Part shown: positions 1 to 8,759 of the stretch, piece by piece | Numbering within the stretch: the stretch's first letter is position 1 | How the letters are laid out: every line of letters begins with the position of its first letter | NCBI GenBank assembly: GCA_902786855.1 | Contig: CADAEH010000005.1 | Coordinates: 62,001-126,000, forward strand | From: an uncultured Eubacteriales bacterium | Lineage (GTDB): Bacteria; Bacillota; Clostridia; Peptostreptococcales; Anaerovoracaceae | DNA: 64,000 nucleotides | Direction of reading: 5' to 3' | Made by a program: the position numbers and the translations under genes | Notes under the pieces: generated by a model | What the model saw: the letters and a program-made list of their open reading frames with translations, nothing else | Told to the model about the DNA's origin: nothing | Database searches by the model: none

Positions 1-1
1 A

Positions 2-535
2 GATATGATAGCCAGGATAGATGATCTTGCCGGAAAATATATTTACAGCTACGATGATGAAGAACTGGATGAGGTGGTTGTCAGGTTGCTCAGGGAGAAA
101 CATCTCACGATCACAGCAGCGGAATCTTGTACGGGAGGGATGTTTGCCTCAGCCATAACCAACGTGGCCGGTGCATCCGATATCCTTAAAGCATCGTTTG
201 TTACATACAGCATCGAAGCAAAGCATAAACTGGTAGGAGTACCTTATGAGATCATAGACTCATACGGAGTTGTCAGTCCGGAGACCGCAGAAGCTATGGC
301 AGCAGGAGCTATGAGCTCATTTGGAGCTGATATAGGGATATCTGTAACAGGGTTTGCCGGACCTGATGCAGATCCCGGACACAATGCGGGCGAAGCATAT
401 ATCGGATATGCTTATAAGGACAGAAGCGGATATGTACCTGTCAATACATCACGTAATATAAGAAACTGGAACAGAAATTATTTCAAACTCAGAATGCTCA
501 GGACTGTATATCAGATACTGAAGGGTGAACTGTAG
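2..535 (+). CDS. cinA: CinA C-terminal domain, nicotinamide-nucleotide amidase (5' partial)
   Basis: This is the C-terminal part of the CinA/PncC family, which deamidates nicotinamide mononucleotide in pyridine nucleotide salvage. The core motif AESCTGGMFASAITNV lies near residue 40 and SVTGFAGPD near residue 114; both are signatures of the amidase domain. The reading frame stays open to the left edge. The residues before the domain (KYIYSYDDEELDE) look like the linker that joins the N-terminal MoaB-like half to the amidase in full-length CinA, so the gene is probably cut by the window and the ATG at 5 is internal. A stand-alone PncC is possible but less likely. It lies just upstream of recA, an order known from other Firmicutes. 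Confidence 0.88.
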   Translation, partial: DMIARIDDLAGKYIYSYDDEELDEVVVRLLREKHLTITAAESCTGGMFASAITNVAGASDILKASFVTYSIEAKHKLVGVPYEIIDSYGVVSPETAEAMAAGAMSSFGADIGISVTGFAGPDADPGHNAGEAYIGYAYKDRSGYVPVNTSRNIRNWNRNYFKLRMLRTVYQILKGEL

Positions 536-664
536 ATCATCAGCAAAAAATACATAAAAAAACTTTTCCTCATGCAGTAAATGCCTGATCTCATGCAATC
601 ACTGTTCGACAAAAAATGGATTTTAAATATAATTAGAACCACCGCGGAATTATGCATTTTTCCG

Positions 665-712
665 TTGACAACAGGGGAAAAGGAAAGTATTATATAAACG
701 AACACATGTTCT
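665..712 (+). promoter_or_regulatory. recA promoter with overlapping LexA box
   Basis: TTGACA (665-670), a 17-base spacer and TATTAT (688-693) form a near-consensus sigma-A promoter. CGAACACATGTTCT (699-712) matches the Bacillus-type LexA box CGAAC-RNRY-GTTYC at 13 of 14 positions. It covers the expected transcription start, so LexA binding would block recA. The match is direct; SOS control is inferred from the consensus. Confidence 0.9.
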
Positions 713-732
713 GTTGATGACCGGGAGGAAAT

Positions 733-1815
733 ATGGCAAACAATAATACAGATAAAGCAGCAAAAGAAAAGGCCCTGAATCAGGCCCTTGAACAGATACA
801 GAAACAATACGGAAAAGGCTCAATAATGAAACTGGGCGATGCCGGTCCTGTTACCAACCTCGACGTAATTTCAACGGGCTCCATAAGCCTTGACCTTGCA
901 ACAGGTGTAGGCGGGTATCCTAAGGGGAGGATCATCGAGATCTACGGCCCGGAATCATCCGGAAAAACAACCCTGACACTTCATGCTATTGCTGAGGCTC
1001 AGAAGAACGGAGGACAGGCAGCTTTTATCGATGCTGAGCATGCTCTCGATCCTGTATACGCAAAGAATCTCGGAGTAAATGTAGATGAACTTCTTGTGTC
1101 CCAGCCTGATACAGGAGAGCAGGCCCTTGAAATATGTGAAATGCTTGCGAGGAGCGGAGCGCTTGATATAATCGTGATCGACTCAGTAGCTGCCCTTGTA
1201 CCTAAAGCTGAGATACAGGGTGACATGGGAGATTCTCATGTAGGTCTTCAGGCAAGGCTTATGTCACAGGCACTTCGTAAGATTGCCGGTGCTGTAAATA
1301 AGTCAAACACATGTGTGATCTTTATCAACCAGCTCAGAGAGAAGATCGGTATCATGTTTGGTAACCCTGAGACTACTACAGGCGGCAGGGCTCTCAAGTT
1401 CTATGCATCTATGAGACTTGATGTAAGAAGAGTTGAGACCATCAAAAAGGGTGAGGAAATGCTCGGTAACAGGACAAGAGTCAAGATCGTCAAGAACAAA
1501 GTGGCTCCTCCATTCAAGAAGTCCGAGTTTGACATCATGTACGGAACAGGTATTTCTCTTGCAGGAGATATACTGGATACTGCTACAGAACTTGGCATTA
1601 TTGATAAAGCAGGCTCCTGGTACAGCTACAATGGCGAGAGGATAGGTCAGGGAAGAGAGAATGTCAAGACCTACCTTGAAGAGCATCGTGATGTCCTTGC
1701 AGAAGTAAGGTCCAAGATCATGGCAAGCTTTGAAGAGGCAAAAAGAGCGAAAGAGCAATCCCAGACACAGAATAGCATCCGCGTAGATGCGGACGGAGTC
1801 GTTATAGAAGACTAG
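733..1815 (+). CDS. recA: Recombinase RecA
   Basis: RecA forms filaments on single-stranded DNA, drives strand exchange and triggers LexA self-cleavage. At 360 residues it has the usual length. Visible motifs are the Walker A loop GPESSGKT (72-79), the catalytic glutamate in AEHALD (E102), Walker B IIVID (146-150) and the DNA-binding L2 loop starting [16 protein letters not shown] (about 211). The ATG follows GGGAGGAA at good spacing. It is transcribed alone from a LexA-boxed promoter. No clear intrinsic terminator is visible before the rplU promoter. The acidic C-terminus (DADGVVIED) is typical and tempers DNA binding in relatives. Confidence 0.99.
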   Translation: MANNNTDKAAKEKALNQALEQIQKQYGKGSIMKLGDAGPVTNLDVISTGSISLDLATGVGGYPKGRIIEIYGPESSGKTTLTLHAIAEAQKNGGQAAFIDAEHALDPVYAKNLGVNVDELLVSQPDTGEQALEICEMLARSGALDIIVIDSVAALVPKAEIQGDMGDSHVGLQARLMSQALRKIAGAVNKSNTCVIFINQLREKIGIMFGNPETTTGGRALKFYASMRLDVRRVETIKKGEEMLGNRTRVKIVKNKVAPPFKKSEFDIMYGTGISLAGDILDTATELGIIDKAGSWYSYNGERIGQGRENVKTYLEEHRDVLAEVRSKIMASFEEAKRAKEQSQTQNSIRVDADGVVIED

Positions 1816-1872
1816 GATCGCATCTTTGGTAGAGATATATGCAGATTTCGTACAGATTCATATAAATTTTTC

Positions 1873-1901
1873 TTGACGCGTGTTTTGTCTTTTGTTATAC
1901 T
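1873..1901 (+). promoter_or_regulatory. Promoter of the rplU-rpmA-obg operon
   Basis: TTGACG (1873-1878), a 17-base spacer and TATACT (1896-1901) preceded by TGT, giving an extended -10. The transcript would carry a leader of about 100 bases before rplU, including a small GCGG-TCAA-CCGC hairpin at 1907-1918. The position fits the L21 leader known from Firmicutes, but I could not fold it to that model by eye. Confidence 0.7.
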
Positions 1902-2010
1902 TGAACGCGGTCAACCGCACGTAAAGGGTCTATGTTAAGCATTGCAACACTATGAAATCACAGCGATGCACCCCGGTCGGCGAGTCTGGTTTAAGGAGGA
2001 AATTATAATA

Positions 2011-2493
2011 ATGTACGCAATCATCAGAACAGGCGGCAAGCAGTACAGAGTTCAGGAAAACGATGAGTTCAGAGTAGAAAAGCTTGACGCACAGGTTGGA
2101 GACAAGGTTATCTTTGACGAAGTAGTAGCAGTTGGCGGAGATGAGCTCGTTGTCGGTACACCGCTCGTAAGCGGATATGCTGTTGAGGCAGAAGTACTCG
2201 AGCAGGGTAAGGCAGACAAGGTCATTATCTATAAGTACAAAGCTAAGAAAGACTACAGACGTAAAAACGGCCACAGACAGCCATACACACTTGTGAAGGT
2301 CACAGGTATCGGCGCTGCTAAGGCAGACAATAAGGAATCCGCAGCAAAGGCTGAGGCTCCTGCAACTGAAGCAGCAAAAGCAAATGCATCCATGAAGAAG
2401 GATGAGCTGCTTGCTATCGCTAAGGAAATGGGCATCGAGGTTGCTGCTAAGGCAACTAAGGCTGAAATCCTTGCAGCTATCGAGGCTAAGTAA
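2011..2493 (+). CDS. rplU: Ribosomal protein bL21 with a C-terminal extension
   Basis: This is a large-subunit protein that binds 23S rRNA. Residues 1-103 are canonical bL21 ([14 protein letters not shown] at the start, [16 protein letters not shown] at the end). The usual protein stops there; this one runs to 160 residues. The extra part is an Ala/Lys/Glu-rich linker (104-127) and a helical module (128-160, [17 protein letters not shown]...) resembling SAP/HeH-type nucleic-acid-binding folds. The start is fixed by AAGGAGGAAATT upstream of the ATG at 2011; a longer frame beginning at 1942 lacks such a site and runs through the leader. It is first in the operon with rpmA and obg. Confidence 0.97.
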   Translation: MYAIIRTGGKQYRVQENDEFRVEKLDAQVGDKVIFDEVVAVGGDELVVGTPLVSGYAVEAEVLEQGKADKVIIYKYKAKKDYRRKNGHRQPYTLVKVTGIGAAKADNKESAAKAEAPATEAAKANASMKKDELLAIAKEMGIEVAAKATKAEILAAIEAK

Positions 2494-2516
2494 TAAGGAA
2501 CAGGAGGTAAGATTCG

Positions 2517-2777
2517 ATGTCAAGTAAAAAGGGAGTAGGAAGTTCCAAGAACGGTAGAGATTCCGAGTCCAAGAGACTTGGACTTAAGGTAGGCGCCGGT
2601 GAATATGTAAGCGCAGGAAGTATCATCATGAGACAGAGAGGCACAAAGCTTCACCCTGGCAACAATGTTGGAATCGGTGGAGATGATACTCTGTTTGCTA
2701 AGATCGACGGAACAGTCAAGTTCGAGAGATACGACAAGAAGAGAAAGAAAGTAAGCGTTTACAGCAAGGAAGCATAA
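2517..2777 (+). CDS. rpmA: Ribosomal protein bL27, without the Prp-cleaved N-terminal extension
   Basis: This large-subunit protein reaches the peptidyl-transferase centre with its N-terminus. At 86 residues it has the typical length. The protein starts [16 protein letters not shown], which lines up with the mature, processed form of bL27. Many Firmicutes make a precursor with a short leader ending in a phenylalanine-rich cleavage site, removed by the protease Prp, whose gene sits between rplU and rpmA. Here the leader is absent and only 23 bases separate the two genes, so there is no prp in the operon. The ribosome site is AGGAGGTAAGA. Confidence 0.97.
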   Translation: MSSKKGVGSSKNGRDSESKRLGLKVGAGEYVSAGSIIMRQRGTKLHPGNNVGIGGDDTLFAKIDGTVKFERYDKKRKKVSVYSKEA

Positions 2778-2793
2778 TTCCTGGAACTGCATC

Positions 2794-2820
2794 AGCCCCT
2801 ACTATGTAGGGGCTTTTTTT
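2794..2820 (+). terminator. Intrinsic terminator after rpmA
   Basis: A 9-base-pair stem (AGCCCCTAC / GTAGGGGCT, loop TAT) is followed by seven T. It separates rpmA from obg, so obg must rely on read-through or a weak promoter. Confidence 0.93.
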
Positions 2821-2843
2821 CGCATTAAGACTAGGAGCAAGAT

Positions 2844-4127
2844 ATGTTCGTAGACAGAGCAGAAATAACGATAAAATCCGGAAAGGGCGGCAATGGTGCT
2901 GTTACTTTCAGACGCGATCCATATGTACCTGACGGCGGTCCTGACGGTGGTGACGGCGGTGATGGCGGCAGCGTTATTTTCATTGCTGACCGCAGCCTCA
3001 GGACACTCATGGATCTGAAATATAAAAGAAAATATCAGGCTGAAAACGGTCAGAATGGAATGAAGAGAAACCGTTTCGGTAAGAAAGGACAGGATCTGTA
3101 TATCAAGGTACCGGTTGGCACAATGATAATTGATAAGGAGACCGGGCTTCTGATGAAGGATCTGTGCAACGATGGAGATACTGTTGTTGCCGCAAAAGGC
3201 GGAAAAGGCGGCAGAGGCAATGTCCATTATAAAAGCAGTATCCGTCAGGCTCCGAATTTTGCCGAAGCAGGTGGCTTTGCCAGAGAAAGAGAAGTTATCC
3301 TCGAACTGAAACTTATTGCAGATGTTGGACTGCTTGGTTTTCCAAATGTCGGAAAATCCACGCTTCTTTCAGTCTGCACTAATTCAAAACCCAAAATCGC
3401 AGGGTATCATTTTACGACAATAGACCCTAATCTGGGCGTTGTATATCTGCATGATACGAGTTTTGTCATGGCAGATATAGCCGGAATCATAGAAGGCGCT
3501 TCAAAGGGCGCCGGCCTTGGTTATAAATTCCTGAAGCATATTGAACGCACAAAAGTTCTGATCCATGTCATTGATGTCTCTGGTTCGGAAGGCCGTGACC
3601 CTTCTGATGACTACAGAAAAATCATCGCAGAGCTTAAAGAATACGATCCGAAGCTTTTGCGGAAACCTCAGATAATAGCTGCGAATAAGACGGATATTAT
3701 AACTGATCAGGCTATGTATGATGAATTCATGGACTACATGAATCAGGAAGGTCGTAAAGTATATCCGATAAGTGCAGCAACCGGCAAGGGTATTACTGAA
3801 CTTCTGAACGAAGTCCTGCATGAACTCCAGACATATGAAGAGCCAATGGAAGAGCAAATGCCTATGTATGACTTTGCTGCAGATGATTACGATGCTGACT
3901 ATAAAAAGATCAGTGCTTATATCGATGATGATGGAGCGTTCGTACTTGAGGGCAAGCAGCTTAACAAGATTTTCAATTCTACAAATTTTACAGATGCCGG
4001 TTCCATAAGGTATTTGTACAATTATATAGTAAAGCAGGGTGGTATAAAGCTTCTTCAGCAGCTGGGCCTCAAAGAGGGAGACACGGTCCGCATCCAGAAT
4101 TTTGAATTTGAATATACCGAAGACTAG
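2844..4127 (+). CDS. obg: GTPase Obg/CgtA
   Basis: This essential ribosome-associated GTPase acts in late 50S assembly and stress signalling. At 427 residues it shows all three Obg parts: the glycine-rich N-terminal fold (1-158, with GGPDGGDGGDGG at 31-42), the G domain (P-loop GFPNVGKS at 165-172, DIAGIIEGA at 211-219, NKTD at 281-284) and the C-terminal OCT domain (about 345-424) found in Gram-positive Obg. AGGAGCAAGAT precedes the ATG. It follows rpmA after an intrinsic terminator and ends with its own terminator. Confidence 0.98.
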   Translation: MFVDRAEITIKSGKGGNGAVTFRRDPYVPDGGPDGGDGGDGGSVIFIADRSLRTLMDLKYKRKYQAENGQNGMKRNRFGKKGQDLYIKVPVGTMIIDKETGLLMKDLCNDGDTVVAAKGGKGGRGNVHYKSSIRQAPNFAEAGGFAREREVILELKLIADVGLLGFPNVGKSTLLSVCTNSKPKIAGYHFTTIDPNLGVVYLHDTSFVMADIAGIIEGASKGAGLGYKFLKHIERTKVLIHVIDVSGSEGRDPSDDYRKIIAELKEYDPKLLRKPQIIAANKTDIITDQAMYDEFMDYMNQEGRKVYPISAATGKGITELLNEVLHELQTYEEPMEEQMPMYDFAADDYDADYKKISAYIDDDGAFVLEGKQLNKIFNSTNFTDAGSIRYLYNYIVKQGGIKLLQQLGLKEGDTVRIQNFEFEYTED

Positions 4128-4161
4128 CTGAACTGTTCGTAATTATTGACAAGTGATTAAC

Positions 4162-4190
4162 AAAAGGGAAGAGTATATCTTCCCTTTTTT
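4162..4190 (+). terminator. Intrinsic terminator after obg
   Basis: An 11-base-pair stem (AAAAGGGAAGA / TCTTCCCTTTT) with loop GTATA, followed by further T residues. It ends the obg transcript. The 205 bases from here to comEA hold no other gene or convincing promoter. Confidence 0.9.
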
Positions 4191-4395
4191 GTGCAATTAA
4201 TTCGCCGATTCATACAATATATAGATGCGGTTTTGTGCAAAGGCAGATATTGTGTTGAAAAATCGCTGAACTTCAGATCTTTTAAGCCTGAAAATGTGAG
4301 ATTGTTGTAAGAGCAAGTGCATTTTGCTTAAGACATAGAATATATTATAGTTACAGCGCTACCAGTCAGATTCACTGATCAAGGAGGAAAAAGAT

Positions 4396-5052
4396 ATGGA
4401 TCACGGCGCTGTGAACAAGGTCAGATCATATTTTGAAGATCTGATACATGACAGAGTGAGGCTGATAAAATGCCTTCTGATAATAATGCTGCTGATGTCC
4501 GCTCTTGCGCTCCGCATTCATGAGAACAGCAAGGCAGACATCACACTGGAGGATAATACATCAGATCCAAAATCAGGGAAGATCTGTGTTGACATTGGCG
4601 GTGCAGTAGTAAAACCGGGTGTATACACTGTTAGCGAAAATACCAGGCTTTATGAAGTGATTGAGCTTGCCGGCGGTCTTCTGAGCACTGCAGACACAGA
4701 TTCCATAAATCGTGCAGAGTATGTTGAAGATGGAGAGAAAATAACGATCCCTGTAGTATACATACCGCCTGAGCAGGGAGAAACAGAAGAACCTCTTACA
4801 GAAAATCCGACAATACCTGAAGAAGGAACAACAGAGGGAGAAGGAACTTCATCAGTAAACAGCGGACTTGTTAATATCAACAGTGCATCAAAAGAAGAAC
4901 TGGTCACGCTCAATGGTATAGGAGACGCCAAAGCAGATAAGATAATAGAATACCGAAACGGGAGCAGATTCAGAAAAAAAGAAGATATAAAAGATGTAGA
5001 CGGGATAGGGGATTCAACATACAACAAAATAAAAGACGATATCACAGTTTGA
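4396..5052 (+). CDS. comEA: DNA-uptake receptor ComEA
   Basis: ComEA is a membrane-anchored protein that captures double-stranded DNA outside the cell during transformation. The 218 residues contain one transmembrane helix (about 25-42), an SLBB domain (about 62-120, CVDIGGAVVKPGVYTV), a Pro/Glu/Thr linker (124-153) and a C-terminal pair of helix-hairpin-helix motifs (GIGDAKA at 174-180, GIGDSTY at 203-209). AAGGAGGAAAAAG precedes the ATG. The channel gene comEC, often next in the operon, is absent; a Spo0A-type DNA-binding protein follows instead. Whether the organism is competent cannot be told from here. Confidence 0.93.
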   Translation: MDHGAVNKVRSYFEDLIHDRVRLIKCLLIIMLLMSALALRIHENSKADITLEDNTSDPKSGKICVDIGGAVVKPGVYTVSENTRLYEVIELAGGLLSTADTDSINRAEYVEDGEKITIPVVYIPPEQGETEEPLTENPTIPEEGTTEGEGTSSVNSGLVNINSASKEELVTLNGIGDAKADKIIEYRNGSRFRKKEDIKDVDGIGDSTYNKIKDDITV

Positions 5053-5065
5053 GGAGATGATGAAA

Positions 5066-5554
5066 ATGAAGCAAAAAGAATCTATCAACACTGAAGTCCT
5101 TGTGGAACTGGTCAACAGACTTGCTGAGATAAGCAAATGGATCGCGGGTGAACAACCCGGATTAGACGCTGCATATGAAAAATACCAGGCCTTTTACATT
5201 CCGGTTTCAGCTGCACTTAAAGACTTTGGCATCAGGCTTGAATACAACGGATATGCATATATTCTGGAAGCTGTCAGGATCATAGTTGACCGAAATACCT
5301 TTGATATCAGGCTTAAAACGGATGTATATCCGCATATAGCAGCTAAATACAATATAAGGCAAGCTGCCTGCATAGAGCATAATATAAGAAATGCTATTGG
5401 TGTAGCATACAGGGACAACGAAAAGAATCCCGGCTCCAATATGATGAAGATATTTGATAAAAAGCCTACTAATAAGCAGTTCCTCATGTATGTTGCAGAT
5501 TTCGTCAGGAGTTCAATGTATGGATCCGGGAGTCAGATGAAAAGCGCAAGTTGA
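5066..5554 (+). CDS. Orphan Spo0A-type DNA-binding domain protein
   Basis: Residues 51-151 (numbered from the first in-frame ATG at 5057) follow the C-terminal effector domain of the sporulation regulator Spo0A: LKTDVYPHIAAKYN, then IEHNIRNAIGVAY at the recognition helix, then KKPTNKQFLMYVADFV. The phosphorylatable receiver domain is missing; a short helical stretch of about 50 residues precedes the DNA-binding part. The GAGGAG site overlaps the comEA stop. Three ATGs follow (5057, 5060, 5066); only 5066 is well spaced, giving 162 residues. It is almost certainly co-translated with comEA. It is probably a transcription factor; its targets and signal are unknown. Confidence 0.8.
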   Translation: MKQKESINTEVLVELVNRLAEISKWIAGEQPGLDAAYEKYQAFYIPVSAALKDFGIRLEYNGYAYILEAVRIIVDRNTFDIRLKTDVYPHIAAKYNIRQAACIEHNIRNAIGVAYRDNEKNPGSNMMKIFDKKPTNKQFLMYVADFVRSSMYGSGSQMKSAS

Positions 5555-5635
5555 TTTGTGTGAATGTGTATGTTAGCATGGTGCTGCAGAAAAAAGGTTT
5601 TGCGTTTACGCATCATAACTAAGAGGTAAATACAC

Positions 5636-5815
5636 ATGGAAAAAATAAAGATCGACAGGATCAACGAACTGGCGCACAAATCAAAAGCAGAAGGTCTTAC
5701 AGAAGAGGAAAAGGCAGAGCAGGCTCTGCTCCGTGCAGAATTCATAGCTGAAATCAGAGCTGATGTAAAAGCATCTCTCGAATCGATCGAGATTGTGGAT
5801 GAAATAAGCTCCTAA
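5636..5815 (+). CDS. DUF896 (YnzC-like) small protein
   Basis: This 59-residue protein begins MEKIKIDRINELAHKSK and contains EGLTEEEKAEQALLRAEF and IEIVDE, the hallmarks of the DUF896/UPF0291 family, a two-helix cytoplasmic protein. In Bacillus subtilis the family member YnzC is encoded in the LexA-controlled yneA operon; its function is not known. Here it stands alone between the Spo0A-like gene and alaS, 17 kb from this window's yneA-like gene. AAGAGGT precedes the ATG. No LexA box is visible upstream. Confidence 0.88.
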   Translation: MEKIKIDRINELAHKSKAEGLTEEEKAEQALLRAEFIAEIRADVKASLESIEIVDEISS

Positions 5816-5818
5816 TGG

Positions 5819-5827
5819 TGATATAAT
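5819..5827 (+). promoter_or_regulatory. Extended -10 promoter of alaS
   Basis: TGA-TATAAT forms an extended -10 just after the YnzC-like stop codon, with no good -35. It leaves only about 25 bases of leader before alaS, too short for a T-box riboswitch. Confidence 0.55.
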
Positions 5828-5859
5828 TAATGGAAGTTTTGTAGATAAGGAGATATTTC

Positions 5860-8475
5860 ATGGAAAAACTTGGGGTAAATGAGATTCGTGATATGTTCAG
5901 GGATTTCTTTGTCAGCAAGGGACACTATGCAGGCGGCAGCGCTTCGCTTATCCCACGTAATGACAAGAGCCTTCTGATCATCAATTCCGGCATGGCTCCG
6001 CTCAAGCCATATTTTGCGGGACTTGAAACACCGCCATGTAAGAGAATGACAACATGTCAGAAATGTATCAGAACCAATGATATAGATAATGTCGGAAAGA
6101 CTGCACGCCACGGCACATTCTTTGAGATGCTTGGCAATTTCAGCTTCGGTGATTATTTCAAGAAAGAATCTCTTCAGTGGGGCTGGGAATTCTGCACAGA
6201 ATGGCTTAAGATGCCTAAAGAAAAGCTTTGGGCAACTATATATGAAAACGATGATGAAGCCTTTGAGATCTGGAGAGATATTATCGGAATGCCTGAAGAA
6301 AAGATCGTGAGACTGGGCAAAGAAGATAATTTCTGGGAGATAGGACTTGGTCCATGCGGACCATGTTCAGAGATATATTATGACCGCGGTCCTGAATGGG
6401 GATGCGGCAGACCTGACTGCAAGCCGGGATGTGACTGTGACAGATACCTTGAGTTCTGGAACCATGTATTCACACAGTTTGACAGGCAGGAAGATGGTTC
6501 ATATCCTAGACTTGCTCATCCTAATATCGACACAGGAATGGGTCTCGAAAGACTTGCCTGCATCCTCCAGGATGTTGATTCTATATTCGATGTCGATACA
6601 GTCAAATATATAAGAGATGCCATTACAGAGATGGCAGGAGTAGACTATCAGGCCGGCAATCACAAGGTAGATGTCAGTGTCAGGATAGTTACCGACCATC
6701 TGAGATCAATGACATTTATGATAGCCGATGGTATCCTTCCTAGCAATGAGGGCAGGGGCTACATTCTTAAGAGGATCATCAGAAGAGCTGCCAGACACTG
6801 CAAGCTGCTCGGCATCACACAGGCTAACCCTCTTGTTGAACTTGCTGAGAGCGTAGTAAAGACATCAGGCGGAGCTTATCCTGAACTTGTCGAGAATCAT
6901 GATTATATAATGAAGATCATCAAAATCGAAGAAGACAACTTCGCGAGAACGCTCGACAGGGGAATGGAGATCCTTGAAGGCTATATGGCTGATATGGATG
7001 CAAAGGGTGAATCAGTTCTTGCCGGAGACCTCACTTTCAAGCTTTATGATACTTACGGATTCCCTCTGGAAGTTACTCAGGAGATACTCGAAGAGAATGG
7101 CAAGTCAGCTGATGTCGATGGCTTCAATGAGAAGATGACGGCACAGAAAGAGCTTGCAAGAGCCAACCAGAGAGATACCGAAGGAGATGCATGGAGAGAC
7201 GCATCTGAGTACAGTCATCTCGAGCCGACTGTATTCCTCGGATATACCGAAGAGTCCGCTGATTCAAAGGTTATGTATGTCGGTAATTTTGATGAGAACC
7301 GTAAATTCATCATTGTTGAATCGACACCATTCTATGCAGCAAGCGGCGGTCAGGTATTTGATACCGGTATCGTTACACATGGTGACAATGACCTCAGAGT
7401 TGTAGATGTGGTCAAAGAAAACGGTATTTATCTTCATGTCATTCATCCGGATGATACTGGACTTGCAATGCGTATCAAGAGCGGTGACGATGTCCATCTG
7501 GCTATCAATGCAGTAAGAAGACATAAGATCGCAAGACAGCATTCAGCTACACACCTGCTCCAGCAAGCGTTGAGAGATGTTCTTGGAGATCACTGCATGC
7601 AGGCTGGTTCATATGTCGATGATAATTATCTGAGATTCGATTTCAATCATTTCCAGGCGGTGACACCTGAAGAGATCTCACAGATCGAAGCTATTGTTAA
7701 CGAAAAAGTTGACGAATATCTCCCGATAAAGATGGAAGAGATGCCTATCGAGGATGCCAAAAAGCTCGGAGCTATGGCACTGTTTGGTGAAAAGTACGGT
7801 GATATAGTAAGAGTTGTCAGCATGGGTGACTACAGCGTAGAGTTCTGCGGCGGTACTCACATTGACAATACCGGAAAGGTCGGCGGCTTCAAGATCATCA
7901 GCGAAGGCGGAATTGCTTCTGGTGTCAGACGTATAGAAGCTATAACAGGATCCAATGTAATAAGCTATCTGGCCGGAAAGGAATCCACCATCAACACAGT
8001 TGCTCATACTCTTAAGTCAACTGAGACTGATCTGACACGTAAAGCCGCTCAGGTCATGTCAGATATAAAAGAACTCGAGAATACCATAAAATCATTCAAA
8101 TCGGATGAGATTACAGGTGCACTTGATGATATAATAGGATCAGCAAAGAAAATCGGCGATATAGATCTCATTACAAGGAAGTTCGAAGATACCGAGACAG
8201 ATCAGCTTCGCAGTATATGCGATGCAGTAAGAGAAAAGAAAGACAATACAGTGATGATATTTGCTGCTGTCAACGATGGCAAGGTCACATTCATCACTGC
8301 TGTTACTGAAGACCTTGTCGGCAAGGGATATCATGCAGGCAAGATCATCAAAGAGGTCGCAAAAGCTGCCGGAGGCGGCGGAGGCGGCAAGGCGAACATG
8401 GCACAAGCTGGAGCGAAAGACCCTTCAAAGGTCGATGCAGCATTCGCCGTAGCAGAAGAATTATTAGCTAATTAA
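5860..8475 (+). CDS. alaS: Alanyl-tRNA synthetase
   Basis: AlaS charges tRNA-Ala and edits mischarged serine and glycine. At 871 residues it has the usual bacterial length. The N-terminal class II catalytic core carries TDHLRSMTFMIADG; the editing domain has the metal-binding HSATH (near 559) and CGGTH (near 663); the C-terminal DHHA1 domain has a glycine-rich run followed by KANMAQAGA (from about 836). AAGGAGATATTTC precedes the ATG. It is followed by ireB and ruvX, a gene order conserved in Firmicutes. No T-box leader is present. Confidence 0.98.
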   Translation: MEKLGVNEIRDMFRDFFVSKGHYAGGSASLIPRNDKSLLIINSGMAPLKPYFAGLETPPCKRMTTCQKCIRTNDIDNVGKTARHGTFFEMLGNFSFGDYFKKESLQWGWEFCTEWLKMPKEKLWATIYENDDEAFEIWRDIIGMPEEKIVRLGKEDNFWEIGLGPCGPCSEIYYDRGPEWGCGRPDCKPGCDCDRYLEFWNHVFTQFDRQEDGSYPRLAHPNIDTGMGLERLACILQDVDSIFDVDTVKYIRDAITEMAGVDYQAGNHKVDVSVRIVTDHLRSMTFMIADGILPSNEGRGYILKRIIRRAARHCKLLGITQANPLVELAESVVKTSGGAYPELVENHDYIMKIIKIEEDNFARTLDRGMEILEGYMADMDAKGESVLAGDLTFKLYDTYGFPLEVTQEILEENGKSADVDGFNEKMTAQKELARANQRDTEGDAWRDASEYSHLEPTVFLGYTEESADSKVMYVGNFDENRKFIIVESTPFYAASGGQVFDTGIVTHGDNDLRVVDVVKENGIYLHVIHPDDTGLAMRIKSGDDVHLAINAVRRHKIARQHSATHLLQQALRDVLGDHCMQAGSYVDDNYLRFDFNHFQAVTPEEISQIEAIVNEKVDEYLPIKMEEMPIEDAKKLGAMALFGEKYGDIVRVVSMGDYSVEFCGGTHIDNTGKVGGFKIISEGGIASGVRRIEAITGSNVISYLAGKESTINTVAHTLKSTETDLTRKAAQVMSDIKELENTIKSFKSDEITGALDDIIGSAKKIGDIDLITRKFEDTETDQLRSICDAVREKKDNTVMIFAAVNDGKVTFITAVTEDLVGKGYHAGKIIKEVAKAAGGGGGGKANMAQAGAKDPSKVDAAFAVAEELLAN

Positions 8476-8504
8476 TCGTATTTTATACTAAATGGAGGAC
8501 CGTA

Positions 8505-8759
8505 ATGAGTAAGAACACCATCATGTTCGAAGGATTCAAGGACAGCCAGCTTGATAAGAAGGAAGCTCTTGTTGAGATCTACACCGCGCTTACAGACCGC
8601 GGATACAATGCAGTAGATCAGATCGTAGGTTATCTCACTTCCGGAGATCCTTCATATATCACAAGCCATAATAATGCAAGGAATCTCATCCTCAAGATCG
8701 ACAGGGATGAACTTCTTGAGGAGATCCTTACCAGCTATCTTGGTATTGGAAAGAAGTAA
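8505..8759 (+). CDS. ireB: IreB family regulatory phosphoprotein
   Basis: This 84-residue protein of the DUF965/UPF0297 family contains the signature GYNAVDQIVGYLTSGDPSY and HNNARNLI. In Enterococcus the family member IreB is phosphorylated on N-terminal threonines by the PASTA kinase IreK and modulates cephalosporin resistance; T5 here is a candidate site. GGAGGACCGTA precedes the ATG. Its stop codon shares one base with the ruvX start (TAATG), so the two are translationally coupled. Confidence 0.92.
   Translation: MSKNTIMFEGFKDSQLDKKEALVEIYTALTDRGYNAVDQIVGYLTSGDPSYITSHNNARNLILKIDRDELLEEILTSYLGIGKK

Noticed and set aside
511-807. Antisense open frame over the recA promoter
   Set aside because: It is a shadow frame crossing the promoter and the recA start, with composition unlike real genes.
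1999-2010. Translation start of rplU at 1942
   Set aside because: The longer frame runs through the leader; AAGGAGG just before 2011 and the canonical [11 protein letters not shown] start decide for 2011.
4191-4395. A structured RNA gene between obg and comEA
   Set aside because: No stable long stem and no recognised conserved motif; no convincing promoter either.
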